DNA of 18,226 nucleotides from DATEPR01 sp036503065 (GTDB lineage Bacteria; Actinomycetota; Actinomycetes; Mycobacteriales; Pseudonocardiaceae), in contig DASXXM010000258.1 of assembly GCA_036503065.1 (NCBI GenBank), positions 1-18,226 on the forward strand, read 5' to 3'. The notes below the pieces were generated by a model, which made no database searches, was not told the DNA's origin, and worked only from the letters and a program-made list of their open reading frames with translations. This document shows positions 7,692-15,231 of the stretch, piece after piece. The first letter of the stretch is position 1; each line of letters opens with the position of its first letter. The position numbers were made by a program, and so were the translations under genes.

Positions 7692-8708
7692 CTAAGCGGA
7701 CTGTCGTACCACCAGTTCCGTTGGCAGCGTCATCGTCTGCTCGATCTCCTCGCCGCGTACCAGGCGCAGCAGTTGGCGGGCCATCTGGCGGCCGATCTCC
7801 AGGATCGGCTGGCGGATCGTGGTCAGCGGCGGATCGGTGTACTGGGCCAGGGCGATGTCGTCGAAGCCGATCACGGCCACGTCGTCGGGCACCCGGCGGC
7901 CGGCCTTGCGCAGCGCCTGCAGCGCGCCGTCGGCCATCAGGTCCGATGCGACGAACACCGCGTCCAGGCGGGGATCGTCCTCGAGCAGCTGCTGCATCGC
8001 GGTGGCGCCGGAGCCGAGGGTGAAGTCGCCGACGGCAACGATCGACCTGCGGGCGGAGTCGCGCAGTGCGTCCCGGTAGCCGGTGAGCCGGTCGATGCCG
8101 CCGATCATGTCCTGCGGGCCGGCGATCGTGGCGATCCGGGTACGGCCGATGTCCAGCAGGTGCCGGACGGCGGTCGCGGCACCACCGACGTTGTCCACAC
8201 CAACACAGGGGGGTGACGTCGGGCCGAGTGACCGTTCGTTGCATACGACCGGGATGCCGATCCTGGTCAGCGCGGCCGGCAGCGGGTCGGCGCCGTGCAG
8301 TGACGCCAGCATCACGCCGTCCACGTGGTGTGCCGCGACGGACCGCTCGATCCGGGCGTGACTTGCCTCAGAACCGGCCAGCATCAGTACGAGCTGCTTG
8401 TCGGCCAGCTCGAGCTGCTGACTGACGCCCTGGATCACGCCGGGAAAGAACTGGTCGTCGGAGAACACTCGGGTGGTGGTCTCCGGTAGGACGAGCGCGA
8501 TCAGGTCGGTACGCTGGGTGACCAGGGTGCGCGCCGCGTGGTTGGGCACGTAGCCGAGCTCCTCGACCGCCCTGCGCACCGATTCGGCGCTGGTCGGGGT
8601 GACCGGCATGCCGTTGACCACACGGGAAACCGTTGCCCTGGACACCCCGGCTCTTGCCGCCACGCTGTCCAGGGTGGGCCTGCCGCGACCCGCCGACGCC
8701 CTGACCAT
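7692..8708 (-). CDS. LacI-family transcriptional regulator
   Basis: The protein has 338 residues. The N-terminal helix-turn-helix reads TLDSVAARAGVSRATVSRVVNG, the hinge helix is PNHAARTLVTQRT, and the remainder is a periplasmic-binding-protein-like sugar-sensing domain (DGVMLASLHG, VGVDNVGGAATAVRHLL, DVAVIGFDDIALAQYTDPPLTTIRQP). ATG 8708 is the start because AGGAAGGA lies about five bases upstream and the protein then begins close to the DNA-binding domain; an in-frame ATG at 8819 would add 37 unlikely residues. It is divergent from the GH3 gene, and CebR-like operators lie in front of both genes. It therefore probably represses the glycosidase and itself, released by an oligosaccharide. The inducer is inferred from the operator type and target, not from the binding pocket. 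Confidence 0.92.
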   Translation of the reverse strand: MVRASAGRGRPTLDSVAARAGVSRATVSRVVNGMPVTPTSAESVRRAVEELGYVPNHAARTLVTQRTDLIALVLPETTTRVFSDDQFFPGVIQGVSQQLELADKQLVLMLAGSEASHARIERSVAAHHVDGVMLASLHGADPLPAALTRIGIPVVCNERSLGPTSPPCVGVDNVGGAATAVRHLLDIGRTRIATIAGPQDMIGGIDRLTGYRDALRDSARRSIVAVGDFTLGSGATAMQQLLEDDPRLDAVFVASDLMADGALQALRKAGRRVPDDVAVIGFDDIALAQYTDPPLTTIRQPILEIGRQMARQLLRLVRGEEIEQTMTLPTELVVRQSA

Positions 8709-8734
8709 ACCTGTCCTTCCTGCCGCCGCCCTAC

Positions 8735-8748
8735 TGAGAGCGCTTACC
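8735..8748. promoter_or_regulatory. CebR-like operator near the lacI gene
   Basis: TGAGAGCGCTTACC matches 10 of 14 positions of the CebR/CelR operator consensus TGGGAGCGCTCCCA and keeps the GAGCGCT core. It lies 27 bases before the LacI start codon, where binding would give autoregulation. The consensus is established for cellobiose regulators; use by this protein is inferred. Confidence 0.6.
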
Positions 8749-8825
8749 ACGATGCTAGATGGCCGATCACCGAAGTGCCTGTCGTTCGGGTCGAGTGTCC
8801 GCCTCGAGATTTTCTGCATCGATTT

Positions 8826-8885
8826 TTAACCGGTCGGCGACAAGTTCCGGAACCGGAACGATCTGGTCTTAACCGGTTGCGCAAC
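8826..8885. promoter_or_regulatory. Cluster of palindromes in the lacI/GH3 divergent region
   Basis: TTAACCGGT occurs at 8826-8834 and 8869-8877, 43 bp apart. Between them GTTCCGG and CCGGAAC form a palindrome with a 2-bp centre (8844-8859). The second TTAACCGGT is part of AACCGGTT and runs into the palindrome GTTGCGCAAC (8876-8885). CG-centred palindromes of this kind are typical LacI/GntR/TetR operator material. The protein that binds is not known. Confidence 0.45.
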
Positions 8886-8931
8886 GTGGTTGGACGAGGC
8901 GTTCCGGCAGGTCGGAACCGCTGTGTGGGTC

Positions 8932-8961
8932 TTGACACTCTCCGGTGAGCGGCGCGACCCT
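8932..8961 (+). promoter_or_regulatory. Putative promoter of the GH3 gene
   Basis: TTGACA at 8932-8937 is a perfect -35 match. GACCCT at 8956-8961, with an 18-bp spacer, is a poor but possible -10. Transcription would begin near 8968, placing the CebR-like operator on the start site, the classical repressor position. The -10 is weak, so the exact start is uncertain. Confidence 0.45.
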
Positions 8962-8966
8962 ACGGC

Positions 8967-8980
8967 TGAGAGCGCTCTTA
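8967..8980. promoter_or_regulatory. CebR-like operator upstream of the GH3 gene
   Basis: TGAGAGCGCTCTTA contains the perfect 10-bp palindrome AGAGCGCTCT and matches 11 of 14 positions of the CebR/CelR consensus TGGGAGCGCTCCCA. It lies 137 bases before the GH3 start codon and just downstream of the TTGACA promoter element. Confidence 0.68.
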
Positions 8981-9003
8981 ACGAGACTCGAAGAGCCAAC
9001 GAA

Positions 9004-9039
9004 ATGCTGGTCGACTACGTGCGCGTCGCGCAGTGGTAG
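9004..9039 (+). other. Possible 11-codon leader peptide of the GH3 gene
   Basis: ATG at 9004 opens a short frame encoding MLVDYVRVAQW and ending in TAG. A weak GAAGAG lies eight bases upstream. It sits between the predicted transcription start and the strong hairpin at 9051-9094, the arrangement of a translational or transcriptional attenuator. A frame this short can occur by chance, so it is a hypothesis. Confidence 0.25.
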
Positions 9040-9050
9040 TCCTGGCAGAC

Positions 9051-9094
9051 CCGGTGTGGCGCGATCGGCCCGGTTCCCGGTCGCGCCACACCGG
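9051..9094 (+). ncRNA. Strong 5'-leader hairpin before the GH3 gene
   Basis: CCGGTGTGGCGCGA (9051-9064) and TCGCGCCACACCGG (9081-9094) are perfect 14-bp complementary arms. The stem can extend by four more pairs (TCGG with CCGG), leaving the 8-base loop CCCGGTTC. It ends 23 bases before the GH3 ATG and just before its GGGAGAG ribosome site, with no T run. It may stabilise the mRNA, act as an attenuator or bind a protein as DNA. The structure is certain as a repeat; its role is not. Confidence 0.65.
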
Positions 9095-9117
9095 ACGCTC
9101 CTAGACCAGGGAGAGTC

Positions 9118-12100
9118 ATGATCACGGTCCGCCCACTGCGCAGGATGTGGTTGCTGCTGGCCGCGTCGGCGCTCGTCGCCATGGCCGTCGTCGGCACGCC
9201 GGCCTCGTCGGCCGCGGCCGGCACCCTGCTGTCGCAGGGCAGGCCGACCACCGCGTCGTCCACCGAGAACGCGTCGTTCCCGGCCGCCAACGCGACCGAC
9301 GGCAACCCGGGCACCCGCTGGTCCAGCGCGTTCAGCGACCCCCAGTGGTTGCAGGTCGATCTCGGGTCCACACAGACCATCGGCCAGGTCGTGCTGCAGT
9401 GGGAGGCCGCGTTCGCCACGGCGTTCCAGATCCAGGTGTCGCCGGACGCGTCGACGTGGACCACGATCTTCTCGACCACGACTGGCGCCGGCGGCACACA
9501 GACACTGAACGTGACCGGCACCGGCCGCTTCGTCCGGATGAACGGCACCGCACGCGCGACCCAGTTCGGCTATTCGCTGTGGGAGTTCCAGGTGTTCGGC
9601 CCCGGCGCGACCGCCACGTGCAACACCGCCAACGTCGCCGTCGGCCACCCGACCACGGCATCGTCCACCGAGAACGCGTCGTTCCCGGCCGCCAACGCGA
9701 CCGACGGCAACCCGGGTACCCGCTGGTCCAGTGCGTTCGGTGACCCGCAGTGGTTGCAGGTCGATCTCGGTCAGTCACAACAGGTCTGCGGCGTGCAGTT
9801 GCAGTGGGAGACCGCGTTCGCCACGGCGTTCCAGATCCAGGTGTCGCCGGACGCGTCGACGTGGACCACGATCTTCTCGACCACGACCGGCACCGGCGGC
9901 ACACAGAACCTGGCCGTGACCGGCACCGGCCGCTTCGTCCGGATGAACGGCACCGCCCGCGCGACCCAGTTCGGCTACTCGCTGTGGGAGTTCGGCATCA
10001 ACATCGTCGGGGCCGGCGGGGGTGGCGGTGGCGGCGGCAACGGTGTCTGCCCGTGGGTCGGGTCAACGGCGCCGGTCGCCACCCGCGTGGCACAGGTGAT
10101 GGCCCAGATGACGCAGGACCAGAAGATCGCCATGCTGCACGGCAACGGCAACTCGTCGCCCTACATCGGCAACGTCAGCGCCATCCCGTCGTTGTGCATC
10201 CCGGCGATCGGCCTTCAGGACGGCCCGGGCGGCCCCGGTGACGGTGTTGGCGGCGTCACGCAACTGCCCGCGCCGGTGGCCGGCGCCGCGACCTGGGACG
10301 TCGCGCTGGAGAAGCAGTACGGCACGGTGGCCGGCAACGAGGACGCCGGCAAAGGCGTCAACGTCTCACTCGGCCCGACACTCAACATCGCCAGGGATCC
10401 CCGGTGGGGCCGTGGTTTCGAGACGTTCAGCGAGGACCCGTTCCTGACCGGCCAGATGGCCGGCGCCGAGATCCAGGGCCTGCAGAGCCAGGGCGTGATG
10501 GCGCAGGCCAAGCACGCCGCCGCCTACAACCAGGAGACCAACCGGAACTCGGCCGCCGACAACGTGATCGTGGACACCCGCGTGTTGGAGGAGATCTACC
10601 TGCCCGGTTTCCAGGCGGCCGTCCGGCAGGGCGCCGCGGCATCGGTGATGTGCGGCTACAGCGTGGTCAACGGCATCTTCGACTGTGAGAACCCGTTCCT
10701 GCTCAACACCGCGCTCTACCAGCAGGCGGGCTTCGGCGGGTTCGTCGCGTCCGACTTCGGCGCGCTGCACTCGGCCGCGCCCGCCGCGAACGCCGGCATG
10801 ACCATGGAGATGCCGGGCGCCGCGTTCTTCGGCTCCGGGCTGGCCAGTGCCGTCGCGGGCGGTCAGGTAAGCCAGGCGACGCTGGACACGATGGTCAGCA
10901 GGGTGCTGACGCAGATGTTCGCGTTCGGCATGTTCGACAAGCAGCCGACCGGCAACACCGGCACCGTCGTCACGACGCCCGCGCACGTCGCGACCGCGAA
11001 GCAGGTCGCGGCGGAAGGCACGGTGCTGCTGAAGAACAACGGCGTGCTGCCGCTGTCCACGTCGACGACCAGGTCGATCGCGATCATCGGTGCCGACGGC
11101 GGGGCAGGCGTGTCCAGTGTGGGCGGTGGCAGTGCCACCGTCACGTCGTCGGGCACCGTGTCGCCGTTGACCGGCATCCAGAACCGTGCCGGCACCGGGG
11201 CCACCGTGCAGTTCAACGACGGCTCGAACGTCGCGTCGGCCGTGGCGCTGGCGCAGAGTTCGAACGTGGCCATCGTGTTCGCCCAGTACCCACAGAACGA
11301 GGGCACCGACAACACCAACATCGACCTGCCCGGCAACCAGAACCAGCTGATCAGCTCTGTGGCCGCGGCCAACCCGCGCACGATCGTGGTGCTGAACACG
11401 GGTTCCGCGGTGACCATGCCGTGGCTGGGCTCGGTGGCCGGCGTGTTCGAGAACTGGTACCCCGGCCAGGAAGCCGGCGACGCCATCGCCGCGCTGCTGT
11501 TCGGCGACATCGACCCGTCCGGCAAGCTGCCGGTGACGTTCCCGAACAGCCTGGCCGACGTGCCGGCGCACACCGTGGCGCAGTGGCCGGGCGCGAACAA
11601 CCAGGTGCAGTACTCCGAAGGGCTGAACGTCGGTTACCGCTGGTACGACTCGCAGAACATCACACCGCTGTTCCCGTTCGGGTTCGGCCTTTCCTACACG
11701 TCGTTCGCGTTCAGCAACCTGCAGGTCGGCGCGCTCACGAACGGCACGGCGACCGTGACGGCCACGGTGACCAACACCGGCAGCCGCGAGGGCGCCGACG
11801 TGGCCGAGTTGTACGTGGACGCACCGGCGGCCGTCGGCGAGCCGCCGCACCAGCTCAAGGCCTTCCAGCGGGTGGACCTGCAACCGGGCGCCAACCAGAC
11901 CGTCGCGTTCACCGTGACCCAGCACGACCTGGCGCACTGGGACGACGCGGCCGCCAACTGGATCGCCACCGCGGGTTCGTACGGCATCCTGGTCGGCGAC
12001 TCGTCCCGCAGCCTGCCGCTGTCCGGCGCCGTCAGCGTGCCGACCACCGTGACCGGCGCCGCCCCGACCAACACCGGCGGCCCGGCCACCGTCACGGTGA

Positions 12101-12345
12101 CCAACCCGTTCGGCATGAGCAGCCCGGTGCACAAAGCGGTCTCGTTGCCCATCAAGGCGCAGGACAGCGCGTCCGGCCGAACCGTCACCTTCACCGCGAC
12201 CGGCCTGCCGCCCGGCCTGGCCATCAGCCGGGCGGGCGTGATCTCCGGCACCGCCGGCCAGGCCGGCACATACACGGTCACGGTGACCGCCACCGACAAC
12301 GGGGGCGCCGACAGCAGCGCCACCTTCGTCTGGACGGCAACGTAA
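9118..12345 (+). CDS. Secreted GH3 beta-glycosidase with two CBM32-like domains
   Basis: The protein has 1,075 residues. A signal peptide (RRMW then a hydrophobic run, cleavage near SSAAAG, about residue 34) sends it outside the cell. Two F5/8 type C/CBM32-like domains follow at about residues 43-157 and 178-292, starting NATDGNPGTRWSS and ending YSLWEF. A poly-Gly linker (about 299-306) leads to the GH3 barrel, with NIARDPRWGRGFETFSEDP, AKHAAAYNQETNR and the nucleophile Asp546 in VASDFG (the family usually has SDW). The GH3 C-domain begins near AAEGTVLLKNNGVLPL, then comes an FnIII-like domain (GFGLSYTSF, NTGSREGADVAELY) and a C-terminal Ig-like (He_PIG) domain from about 987. GH3 enzymes release terminal sugars from beta-glucans or similar; the exact sugar cannot be read. 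It is far longer than a plain GH3 because of the added domains. Start ATG 9118 has GGGAGAG five bases upstream. It is probably repressed by the divergent LacI protein. Confidence 0.95.
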   Translation: MITVRPLRRMWLLLAASALVAMAVVGTPASSAAAGTLLSQGRPTTASSTENASFPAANATDGNPGTRWSSAFSDPQWLQVDLGSTQTIGQVVLQWEAAFATAFQIQVSPDASTWTTIFSTTTGAGGTQTLNVTGTGRFVRMNGTARATQFGYSLWEFQVFGPGATATCNTANVAVGHPTTASSTENASFPAANATDGNPGTRWSSAFGDPQWLQVDLGQSQQVCGVQLQWETAFATAFQIQVSPDASTWTTIFSTTTGTGGTQNLAVTGTGRFVRMNGTARATQFGYSLWEFGINIVGAGGGGGGGGNGVCPWVGSTAPVATRVAQVMAQMTQDQKIAMLHGNGNSSPYIGNVSAIPSLCIPAIGLQDGPGGPGDGVGGVTQLPAPVAGAATWDVALEKQYGTVAGNEDAGKGVNVSLGPTLNIARDPRWGRGFETFSEDPFLTGQMAGAEIQGLQSQGVMAQAKHAAAYNQETNRNSAADNVIVDTRVLEEIYLPGFQAAVRQGAAASVMCGYSVVNGIFDCENPFLLNTALYQQAGFGGFVASDFGALHSAAPAANAGMTMEMPGAAFFGSGLASAVAGGQVSQATLDTMVSRVLTQMFAFGMFDKQPTGNTGTVVTTPAHVATAKQVAAEGTVLLKNNGVLPLSTSTTRSIAIIGADGGAGVSSVGGGSATVTSSGTVSPLTGIQNRAGTGATVQFNDGSNVASAVALAQSSNVAIVFAQYPQNEGTDNTNIDLPGNQNQLISSVAAANPRTIVVLNTGSAVTMPWLGSVAGVFENWYPGQEAGDAIAALLFGDIDPSGKLPVTFPNSLADVPAHTVAQWPGANNQVQYSEGLNVGYRWYDSQNITPLFPFGFGLSYTSFAFSNLQVGALTNGTATVTATVTNTGSREGADVAELYVDAPAAVGEPPHQLKAFQRVDLQPGANQTVAFTVTQHDLAHWDDAAANWIATAGSYGILVGDSSRSLPLSGAVSVPTTVTGAAPTNTGGPATVTVTNPFGMSSPVHKAVSLPIKAQDSASGRTVTFTATGLPPGLAISRAGVISGTAGQAGTYTVTVTATDNGGADSSATFVWTAT
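9246..9993 (+). repeat. 343-bp tandem domain duplication within the GH3 gene
   Basis: 9246-9588 and 9651-9993 are direct copies exactly 405 bp (135 codons) apart. By eye I count about 34 differences in 343 bp. Eighteen of them fall in one 30-bp patch (9366-9395 versus 9771-9800); the rest is about 95% identical. The units encode the two CBM32-like domains, so this is a recent duplication or one homogenised by gene conversion. Confidence 0.9.
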
Positions 12346-12351
12346 ACCGAA

Positions 12352-12360
12352 TTGTCCACA
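12352..12360 (+). promoter_or_regulatory. DnaA-box-like TTGTCCACA
   Basis: TTGTCCACA is the preferred actinomycete (Streptomyces) DnaA box. This copy lies 7 bp after the GH3 stop and 53 bp before the acetyltransferase start. A single 9-mer can be chance. Confidence 0.3.
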
Positions 12361-12412
12361 GGCCAGAAATTTGAGGTGCGCCACCCGGTCCACTTCGGGC
12401 AGTGTCGATGTC

Positions 12413-13270
12413 ATGACCACGCAACCGCGACTGGCCCGCACGGCCTGGCCGATCCGCCGGCTCATCCCGACGGATCTGCCCGGCTGCCAACTGCTGGCAC
12501 AGGACCGCCAGTGGCTGGCAGAGGAACACAAGTGGCGGCTGCTGTTCGCCGTCGGCGACGTGTACGGCATCGACGATCCGGCCGGTGGGCTGGCCGCCGT
12601 CGTCGTCTGTACACGATACGGCCGCGAACTGGCCGGCATCGGCATGATGCTGGTCGCCGCCCGCCACGAGCGACAGGGCCTTGGCCAACGCCTGATGCGG
12701 CACGCACTGGCCAACGCCGATGTCGCCACCGTCTGGCTGACGGCGACCGCCTACGGCCGCCCGCTGTACGAGAAGCTCGGCTTCCGCGCGATCGACCACT
12801 GCACCAACTACAGCGGCCACTTCCAGCCGGACGAACCGACAAGTCCCGGCTCCCGCCCGGTGACCGAGGCCGACCTCCCGGCGATCCAGGCCATGGACGC
12901 CGAGGTGTTCGGCGCCCCGCGCCCCGACGTGTTACACCGACTGCCGAGCTTCCTGGACGAGTTCCGCCTGGTCGAGGGCGAGGACGGGCTTGCGGGCTAC
13001 GGCGGCCGCTGGCCCAACACGGACAACACGGTGATCGGCCCGGTGATCGCGAACGACCTGCCGACCGCCCGAACGCTGCTGTCCGACCTCGCGGCGTCGG
13101 TGGCCGGCCCGGTCCGCCTCGACCTGGTGCACGAGCGCCCGGAACAGTTCACCTGGGCAACCGCGCACGGCTTACAGCCAAGCGGAACGACAACGGTGAT
13201 GATCTACGGCGAGGACCTGCCAGGTGACCGAAACCGCCTGTACAACCCGCTGATGGTCGCGATGGGGTGA
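12413..13270 (+). CDS. Two-domain GNAT acetyltransferase
   Basis: The protein has 285 residues. The N-terminal GNAT domain has the acetyl-CoA pyrophosphate loop RHERQGLG (residues 84-91), preceded by the GIGMMLVA strand and followed by TAYGRPLYEKLGFRAID. From about residue 145 a second domain (RPVTEADLPAIQAMDAEVFGAPRP to VMIYGED) matches the YitH/HolE-type GNAT-like domain (Acetyltransf_18) often fused to such enzymes. The protein would transfer an acetyl group to a small molecule or protein amine; the substrate is unknown. ATG 12413 gives MTTQPRL and starts close to the fold; an in-frame earlier codon at 12371 is less likely. No strong ribosome site precedes it. It lies 67 bp after the GH3 gene with no functional link visible. 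Confidence 0.88.
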   Translation: MTTQPRLARTAWPIRRLIPTDLPGCQLLAQDRQWLAEEHKWRLLFAVGDVYGIDDPAGGLAAVVVCTRYGRELAGIGMMLVAARHERQGLGQRLMRHALANADVATVWLTATAYGRPLYEKLGFRAIDHCTNYSGHFQPDEPTSPGSRPVTEADLPAIQAMDAEVFGAPRPDVLHRLPSFLDEFRLVEGEDGLAGYGGRWPNTDNTVIGPVIANDLPTARTLLSDLAASVAGPVRLDLVHERPEQFTWATAHGLQPSGTTTVMIYGEDLPGDRNRLYNPLMVAMG

Positions 13271-13402
13271 CAAGCATTTCGGCGCCGGGGCGGCGGGCGG
13301 CACGGGACGAGCCGGGCGAAGGCTGACACCGCAAGATGATGGCTGCCTGAGAAGAGTCGGCTCACACTCGCTCAAGCTTCGGGTAACGGTGATGATGGAG
13401 GT

Positions 13403-14242
13403 GTGCGACTAAGAGCGTGGCTAGGTGGCCTGAGCGGTCGCAGGCGGGTCTACACGGCGGTGATCGCGGCCCTGGTGGTCGCGCTGGTCGGCGTGGTCGT
13501 GGTGCGGTTGACGGTCGGATCGGCGGGGCCGCCGACACCAGTCGGTCTGCCGTCCCAGGCGCGCCAGGGCACGGTGCTGCTGGTGCCCGGCTACGGCGGC
13601 AACACCGGCTCACTCACCACCCTGGCCGGTCGATTGCGTGTGGCGGGCCGAACCGCCGATGTCGTGTCGCTGCCGGGCGATGGCACCGGTGACCTGCTGG
13701 CCCAGGTCGACGCCCTGAACACGGCGGTGAACACGGCCCTTGCCGCCGGTGCGGTATCGGTGGACGTGGTCGGCTATTCGGCCGGGGGACTGGTCGCCCG
13801 GCTGTGGGTGGCGCGCGACGCGGGCGAGCACCGGGCTCGGCGGGTGGTGACGCTCGGCGCGCCGCTGCACGGCACCCAGGTCGCCGCCGCCGGCACCGCC
13901 CTGGTGCCGGGCGCGTGCCCGCTGGCGTGCCAGCAGTTGGTGCCCAACAGTGCGCTGCTGCGCGGGGTGAACGCCCAGCCGCTGCCGGCCGCCCTGCCGT
14001 GGCTGTCGTTGTGGACCGAGGACGACCAGACGGTCACCCCACCGGATTCGGCCCGGCTCACCGGTGCGGTGAACGTGCCGGTGCAACAGGTCTGCCCCGG
14101 TGTCCAGGTGTCGCACAGCGAGTTGCCGGCCAACCCGCTGGTCACCGGCATCGTGCTGGCGGCGTTGGACAACCCGGTCCTCAGCGCGCCCCGACCCGCC
14201 CAGTGCCACGAGTTGACCGCGGCGGGGCAGGCTAACTCGTGA
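13403..14242 (+). CDS. Membrane-anchored or secreted alpha/beta hydrolase (lipase/esterase)
   Basis: The protein has 279 residues. One hydrophobic helix (about residues 17-39) after RRR is a signal peptide or anchor. The hydrolase fold follows: VLLVPGYGGNTGSL supplies the oxyanion region, GYSAGG carries the nucleophile Ser126, WTEDDQTVTP supplies the acid Asp207 or Asp208, and SHSELP supplies His238. Cysteines in GACPLACQQ, QVCPGVQ and AQCHEL suggest disulfides and an extracytoplasmic location. It resembles actinobacterial lipase/esterase (triacylglycerol lipase-like) proteins; the substrate is unknown. GTG 13403 is the only start that keeps the full N-terminus, but GGAGG ends only one base before it, too close for normal use. 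A leaderless transcript or a slightly downstream start is possible. Its last 11 bp overlap the end of the convergent permease gene. Confidence 0.85.
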   Translation: MRLRAWLGGLSGRRRVYTAVIAALVVALVGVVVVRLTVGSAGPPTPVGLPSQARQGTVLLVPGYGGNTGSLTTLAGRLRVAGRTADVVSLPGDGTGDLLAQVDALNTAVNTALAAGAVSVDVVGYSAGGLVARLWVARDAGEHRARRVVTLGAPLHGTQVAAAGTALVPGACPLACQQLVPNSALLRGVNAQPLPAALPWLSLWTEDDQTVTPPDSARLTGAVNVPVQQVCPGVQVSHSELPANPLVTGIVLAALDNPVLSAPRPAQCHELTAAGQANS

Positions 14243-15062
14243 TGTCCTTGCTCGACATGTTCGCCCAGGCGGCGCCCAGGAACACCACGAGATAGCAGGC
14301 CTGGACGATCAGGCCGCGTTCGATGTTGTGCCAGAAGATCGGCGACCGGAAGAAGTCGATCCAGGACAGCCAGTAGTTCGTCGGCAGATACGGCTTGATC
14401 ACCGCGGCCGCGTCCAGCGTGGTCAGGACCTCGCTGGTGATCAGGATCGCCAGCGTGCCCAACGCGGCGCCGAGCCCCGAGTCGGTCAGCGTCGAGAGGA
14501 ACAACGCGATGACGCCGACACCGACCATCGCGAAGACGATGTAGCCGATCGCGGCCAGCAGTCGCAACGCGAGATCAAGCGGACTCAACGACGTGCCGGA
14601 CAACGACGTGACACCACCCGGCTGCCCGACCGCGGCAGCCTGTCCCACGCCGAAGAGCCCGACGCCGATGAGATAGGAGGTGAGCACGATCAGCCCGATC
14701 GCCACCACGATGAACACGGCGATACCGATCAGCTTCGCCACCAACAGCCTGCTGCGCCCGACGGGCCGGATCAGCAGATAACGCAACGTGCCCTGCGCGG
14801 CCTCACCGGCCACCGCGTCCCCGGCGAACGTGGCCACCGCGATCGGCAGGAAGATCGGCAACACCAAAGCCAACGCGGCCGCCGGAAACAGCGACCCGTT
14901 GCGCTCCACAGCCGACAGGAACGCCGCCCCCTGCCCCGGCGGCGGCGTCAGATGTGTGGTGGCCAGAAACACCGCGACCACCGCGGGCAGCGCACACAAC
15001 AACACGACGCTGACCCACATCCTGGGCCGCAGAAACAACTTCCGCAGCTCAACAGCGATCAC
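14232..15062 (-). CDS. ABC-2 type transporter permease
   Basis: The protein has 276 residues and about six hydrophobic segments, starting with the cytoplasmic ELRKLFLRPRMW that precedes the first helix in ABC-2 permeases. FAGDAVAGEAAQGTLRYLLIRPVGRSRLLVAKL is the typical coupling segment between helices 2 and 3. It should pair with the ATPase upstream on the same strand to form an exporter; the cargo is unknown. GTG 15062 is the start, with GAGGG about nine bases upstream. The gene is separated from its ATPase by 741 bp, unusual for such a pair. Its 3' end overlaps the lipase gene by 11 bp. Confidence 0.88.
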   Translation of the reverse strand: MIAVELRKLFLRPRMWVSVVLLCALPAVVAVFLATTHLTPPPGQGAAFLSAVERNGSLFPAAALALVLPIFLPIAVATFAGDAVAGEAAQGTLRYLLIRPVGRSRLLVAKLIGIAVFIVVAIGLIVLTSYLIGVGLFGVGQAAAVGQPGGVTSLSGTSLSPLDLALRLLAAIGYIVFAMVGVGVIALFLSTLTDSGLGAALGTLAILITSEVLTTLDAAAVIKPYLPTNYWLSWIDFFRSPIFWHNIERGLIVQACYLVVFLGAAWANMSSKDITS

Positions 15063-15100
15063 AACGCACCACCCTCAACAAGCTCGAAAAGTCAAACGAA

Positions 15101-15131
15101 CTGTCCACAGCAAACTTGGTTGTCCACAACC
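15101..15131. promoter_or_regulatory. Paired TGTCCACA boxes
   Basis: CTGTCCACA (15101-15109) and TTGTCCACA (15120-15128) are direct copies 19 bp apart. Each is nearly palindromic: CTGT-CC-ACAG, and GGTTGT-CC-ACAACC at 15118-15131. TTGTCCACA is the actinomycete DnaA-box consensus. The pair lies just upstream of the permease start, so binding by DnaA or another regulator could affect its transcription. Confidence 0.45.
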
Positions 15132-15231
15132 TTCCGGCGCATACCCCATTCGGGGCTTGACAGGCATAGAGTGGAAAAGGGCCGTAGCCCCCAGGGTTGG
15201 GCGGGGGTGTGTCCAGCGTTCCAGCCAATTT

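Noticed and set aside
8191..8199. TTGTCCACA DnaA-box match
   Set aside because: Lies inside the LacI coding sequence, encoding the conserved VDNVGG region, so codon constraint explains it.
10366..12729. 787-codon minus-strand frame across the GH3 gene and the acetyltransferase start
   Set aside because: Shadow of the GH3 gene; composition is Arg/Gly/His-rich and without recognisable motifs.
15157..15162. TTGACA as a promoter for the plus-strand coding-like stretch
   Set aside because: No acceptable -10 lies 16-19 bp downstream, and the presumed start at 15232 has no ribosome site.
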